The notes beneath the pieces are model-generated. The model ran no database searches, was not told the DNA's origin, and was given only the letters and a program-made list of their open reading frames with translations. A stretch of 64,000 nucleotides of DNA from Halosimplex halobium (GTDB taxonomy: Archaea > Halobacteriota > Halobacteria > Halobacteriales > Haloarculaceae): positions 372,001 to 436,000 of the forward strand of contig NZ_JBLKNX010000001.1 in NCBI RefSeq assembly GCF_051414055.1, written 5' to 3'. The position numbers were made by a program, and so were the translations under genes. Position 1 is the first letter of the stretch. Each line of letters opens with the position of its first letter. Positions 62,952 through 64,000 of this stretch are shown here, piece by piece.

Positions 62952-63800
62952 ATGGATTCACGACGGGAAGAGATACTCAGCTTGCTGACTGAAGAGATAA
63001 ACCGGACCGTTGTCTCGGTCGTTCAGCAAGGGGCCGGTGAATGGACCGTCCCCGAGCTCGCTGAGACGATCGTCGCCGAAGATGCAGCGGTCGTCCCTGC
63101 CGGAGACTACGAAGAGCGACTGGCGGAGACGCGCATTACCCTTCACCACGAGCGGCTCCCCCAGCTCGACGACGCTGGACTGATCGCATACGACCGCGCC
63201 GAAAACGTCGTCTCGGAGGGGGAATACACAGCGGCGGATGCGCTCTGGACGGACATCGACGAAATTGACGGACTGCTCTCCGAGTTCCTGACCGGGCACG
63301 ATGTCGACGACCGGCGCATCGGCATCCTCCACGGACGAGAGGCGATCTACGACTACGGTCGAGAACTGGCGGACAGGGCGGACGAGGAGTTGTTCCTGAT
63401 CTACACGTCCGACGAACTCCTGGACGAGGAGTGTCTCCCCCACGCCGAGAACGCCATCGAGCGAGGCGTCGACGTCTCTGCTGGCGTGAAAAGCGAGGAC
63501 GCGCGGCAGTTCTTCGTCGAGTGTCTGCCGGACGCGACAGTCTGGGAACCGCAACTGGACTGGATGCGCTCGGAGGGCACGTATCCGACGGTGAGCCGCC
63601 TCATTCTGGCCGACCGGCGGAAGGTTGTCGTCGGCCTGTGGGACGAAGCAGACGACGGAACACGGACGGAGGTCGCAATGATCGGAGAAGGAGAAACGAA
63701 TCCGCTGGTCGTACTGGTACGCGAACTGCTAGGCCCGCGGCTGGATCACCTCGACTTTCAGAGTGATGCGTTCGTCGGCGACCTCCCATTCGAAGCATGA
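62952..63800 (+). CDS. Winged-helix regulator with PLD/TrmB-like C-terminal domain
   Basis: The ATG at 62952 (MDSRREEILSLLTEEINRTV) gives 282 residues. Residues 1-95 form a winged helix of the haloarchaeal DUF7344 kind (LAETIVAEDAAVVP, RITLHHERLPQLDDAGLIAY). Residues about 120-260 have alternating strands and helices reminiscent of the effector domain of TrmB-like regulators (DEELFLIYTSDELL, RKVVVGLWDEADD). Likely a transcriptional switch. It is preceded by an AT-rich region with possible TATA boxes and overlaps the next gene by four bases. Confidence 0.72.
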   Translation: MDSRREEILSLLTEEINRTVVSVVQQGAGEWTVPELAETIVAEDAAVVPAGDYEERLAETRITLHHERLPQLDDAGLIAYDRAENVVSEGEYTAADALWTDIDEIDGLLSEFLTGHDVDDRRIGILHGREAIYDYGRELADRADEELFLIYTSDELLDEECLPHAENAIERGVDVSAGVKSEDARQFFVECLPDATVWEPQLDWMRSEGTYPTVSRLILADRRKVVVGLWDEADDGTRTEVAMIGEGETNPLVVLVRELLGPRLDHLDFQSDAFVGDLPFEA

Positions 63801-64000
63801 CTGATGACAGACCCACAGACGACGACCAGAACGCGTCCGGAACGACAGCGACGGCACAAGTGACCCATCACAGAGAGACTGACACGCGACCAAGTCTCGA
63901 CGTTGTACGGGCAGTGGCCGCGTTCACCGATACAGCCATTCTCGACCTCGAACCGCTCGGTGACGTGATCGATACCGAGTCTCTCAACAACCTGTTTGCG
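63797..64000 (+). CDS. HalOD1-domain protein (3' end outside window)
   Basis: The ATG at 63797 overlaps the regulator stop (ATGA). The first 68 codons are present. After a disordered Asp/Thr-rich start comes RPSLDVVRAVAAFTDTAILD then LEPLGDVIDTESLNNLFA, matching the start of the haloarchaeal output domain 1 (HalOD1), often a signalling output domain. The pair with the winged-helix protein suggests a small signalling unit. Confidence 0.7.
   Translation, partial: MTDDRPTDDDQNASGTTATAQVTHHRETDTRPSLDVVRAVAAFTDTAILDLEPLGDVIDTESLNNLFA

Overview
The window is chromosomal DNA from a halophilic archaeon (class Halobacteria), probably a relative of Haloarcula. The base composition is very GC-rich and the predicted proteins are strongly acidic. 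Other markers are an A-type ATP synthase, an eRF1-type release factor, Tat-dependent lipoproteins, Bat, bacteriorhodopsin, and a HalOD1-type domain. The opsin reads like the cruxrhodopsin group. Genes are densely packed, often with ATGA or TGATG overlaps, and many starts sit about 25-35 bases downstream of an AT-rich box, as expected for leaderless transcripts. I found no tRNA, rRNA or CRISPR array.

Layout. 1-14.7 kb: housekeeping and metabolic genes. These are a Tat-exported PQQ-type propeller protein (cut by the window edge), a phosphotransferase with a probable 3' frameshift, uvrB between two related inverted repeats, a tiny zinc-ribbon protein, a prenyl diphosphate synthase, a membrane protein, an enolase-superfamily sugar-acid dehydratase, etfBA, a membrane-tethered winged-helix protein divergent from a secreted protein, and a quinone-type methyltransferase whose 3' end is part of a perfect 171-bp duplication. 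14.9-28.9 kb: the A-type ATP synthase genes atpHIKECFAB and, after a break, atpD. The break holds a complete light-energy module: bat (regulator), bop (proton pump), crtY (lycopene to beta-carotene) and brp/blh (beta-carotene to retinal). A Bat-type activating site lies upstream of bop. The pump and the enzyme that spends its proton gradient are thus interleaved. 29-37.9 kb: a zinc-ribbon protein, the release factor, a membrane protein, a MinD-type ATPase, argS, a tiny membrane protein, a sensor kinase and a helical protein.

38-44.7 kb: a full phosphate uptake operon pstS-C-A-B-phoU plus an AbrB-PhoU fusion, with repeated cGGTACG motifs in the promoter region. 44.8-54.6 kb: a phosphoesterase pair, then a dipeptide/oligopeptide ABC transporter operon (binding protein, two permeases, two ATPases) ending in an inositol-phosphatase-family gene. 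54.8-56.6 kb: an NmrA-Ddn fusion and a small membrane protein.

56.6-64 kb looks accessory. It has lower GC stretches, long gene-poor gaps, an IS200/IS605-like relic, a transposase tail, a divergent FtsZ-like protein with a MIT-like N-terminus, a YfcE-like phosphoesterase, a poly-gamma-glutamate-hydrolase-like enzyme, and a winged-helix regulator coupled to a HalOD1-type protein cut by the window edge.

The most interesting points are the phototrophy cassette inside the ATP synthase locus and the FtsZ-like protein without the GTP-binding signature (59.4-60.6 kb).
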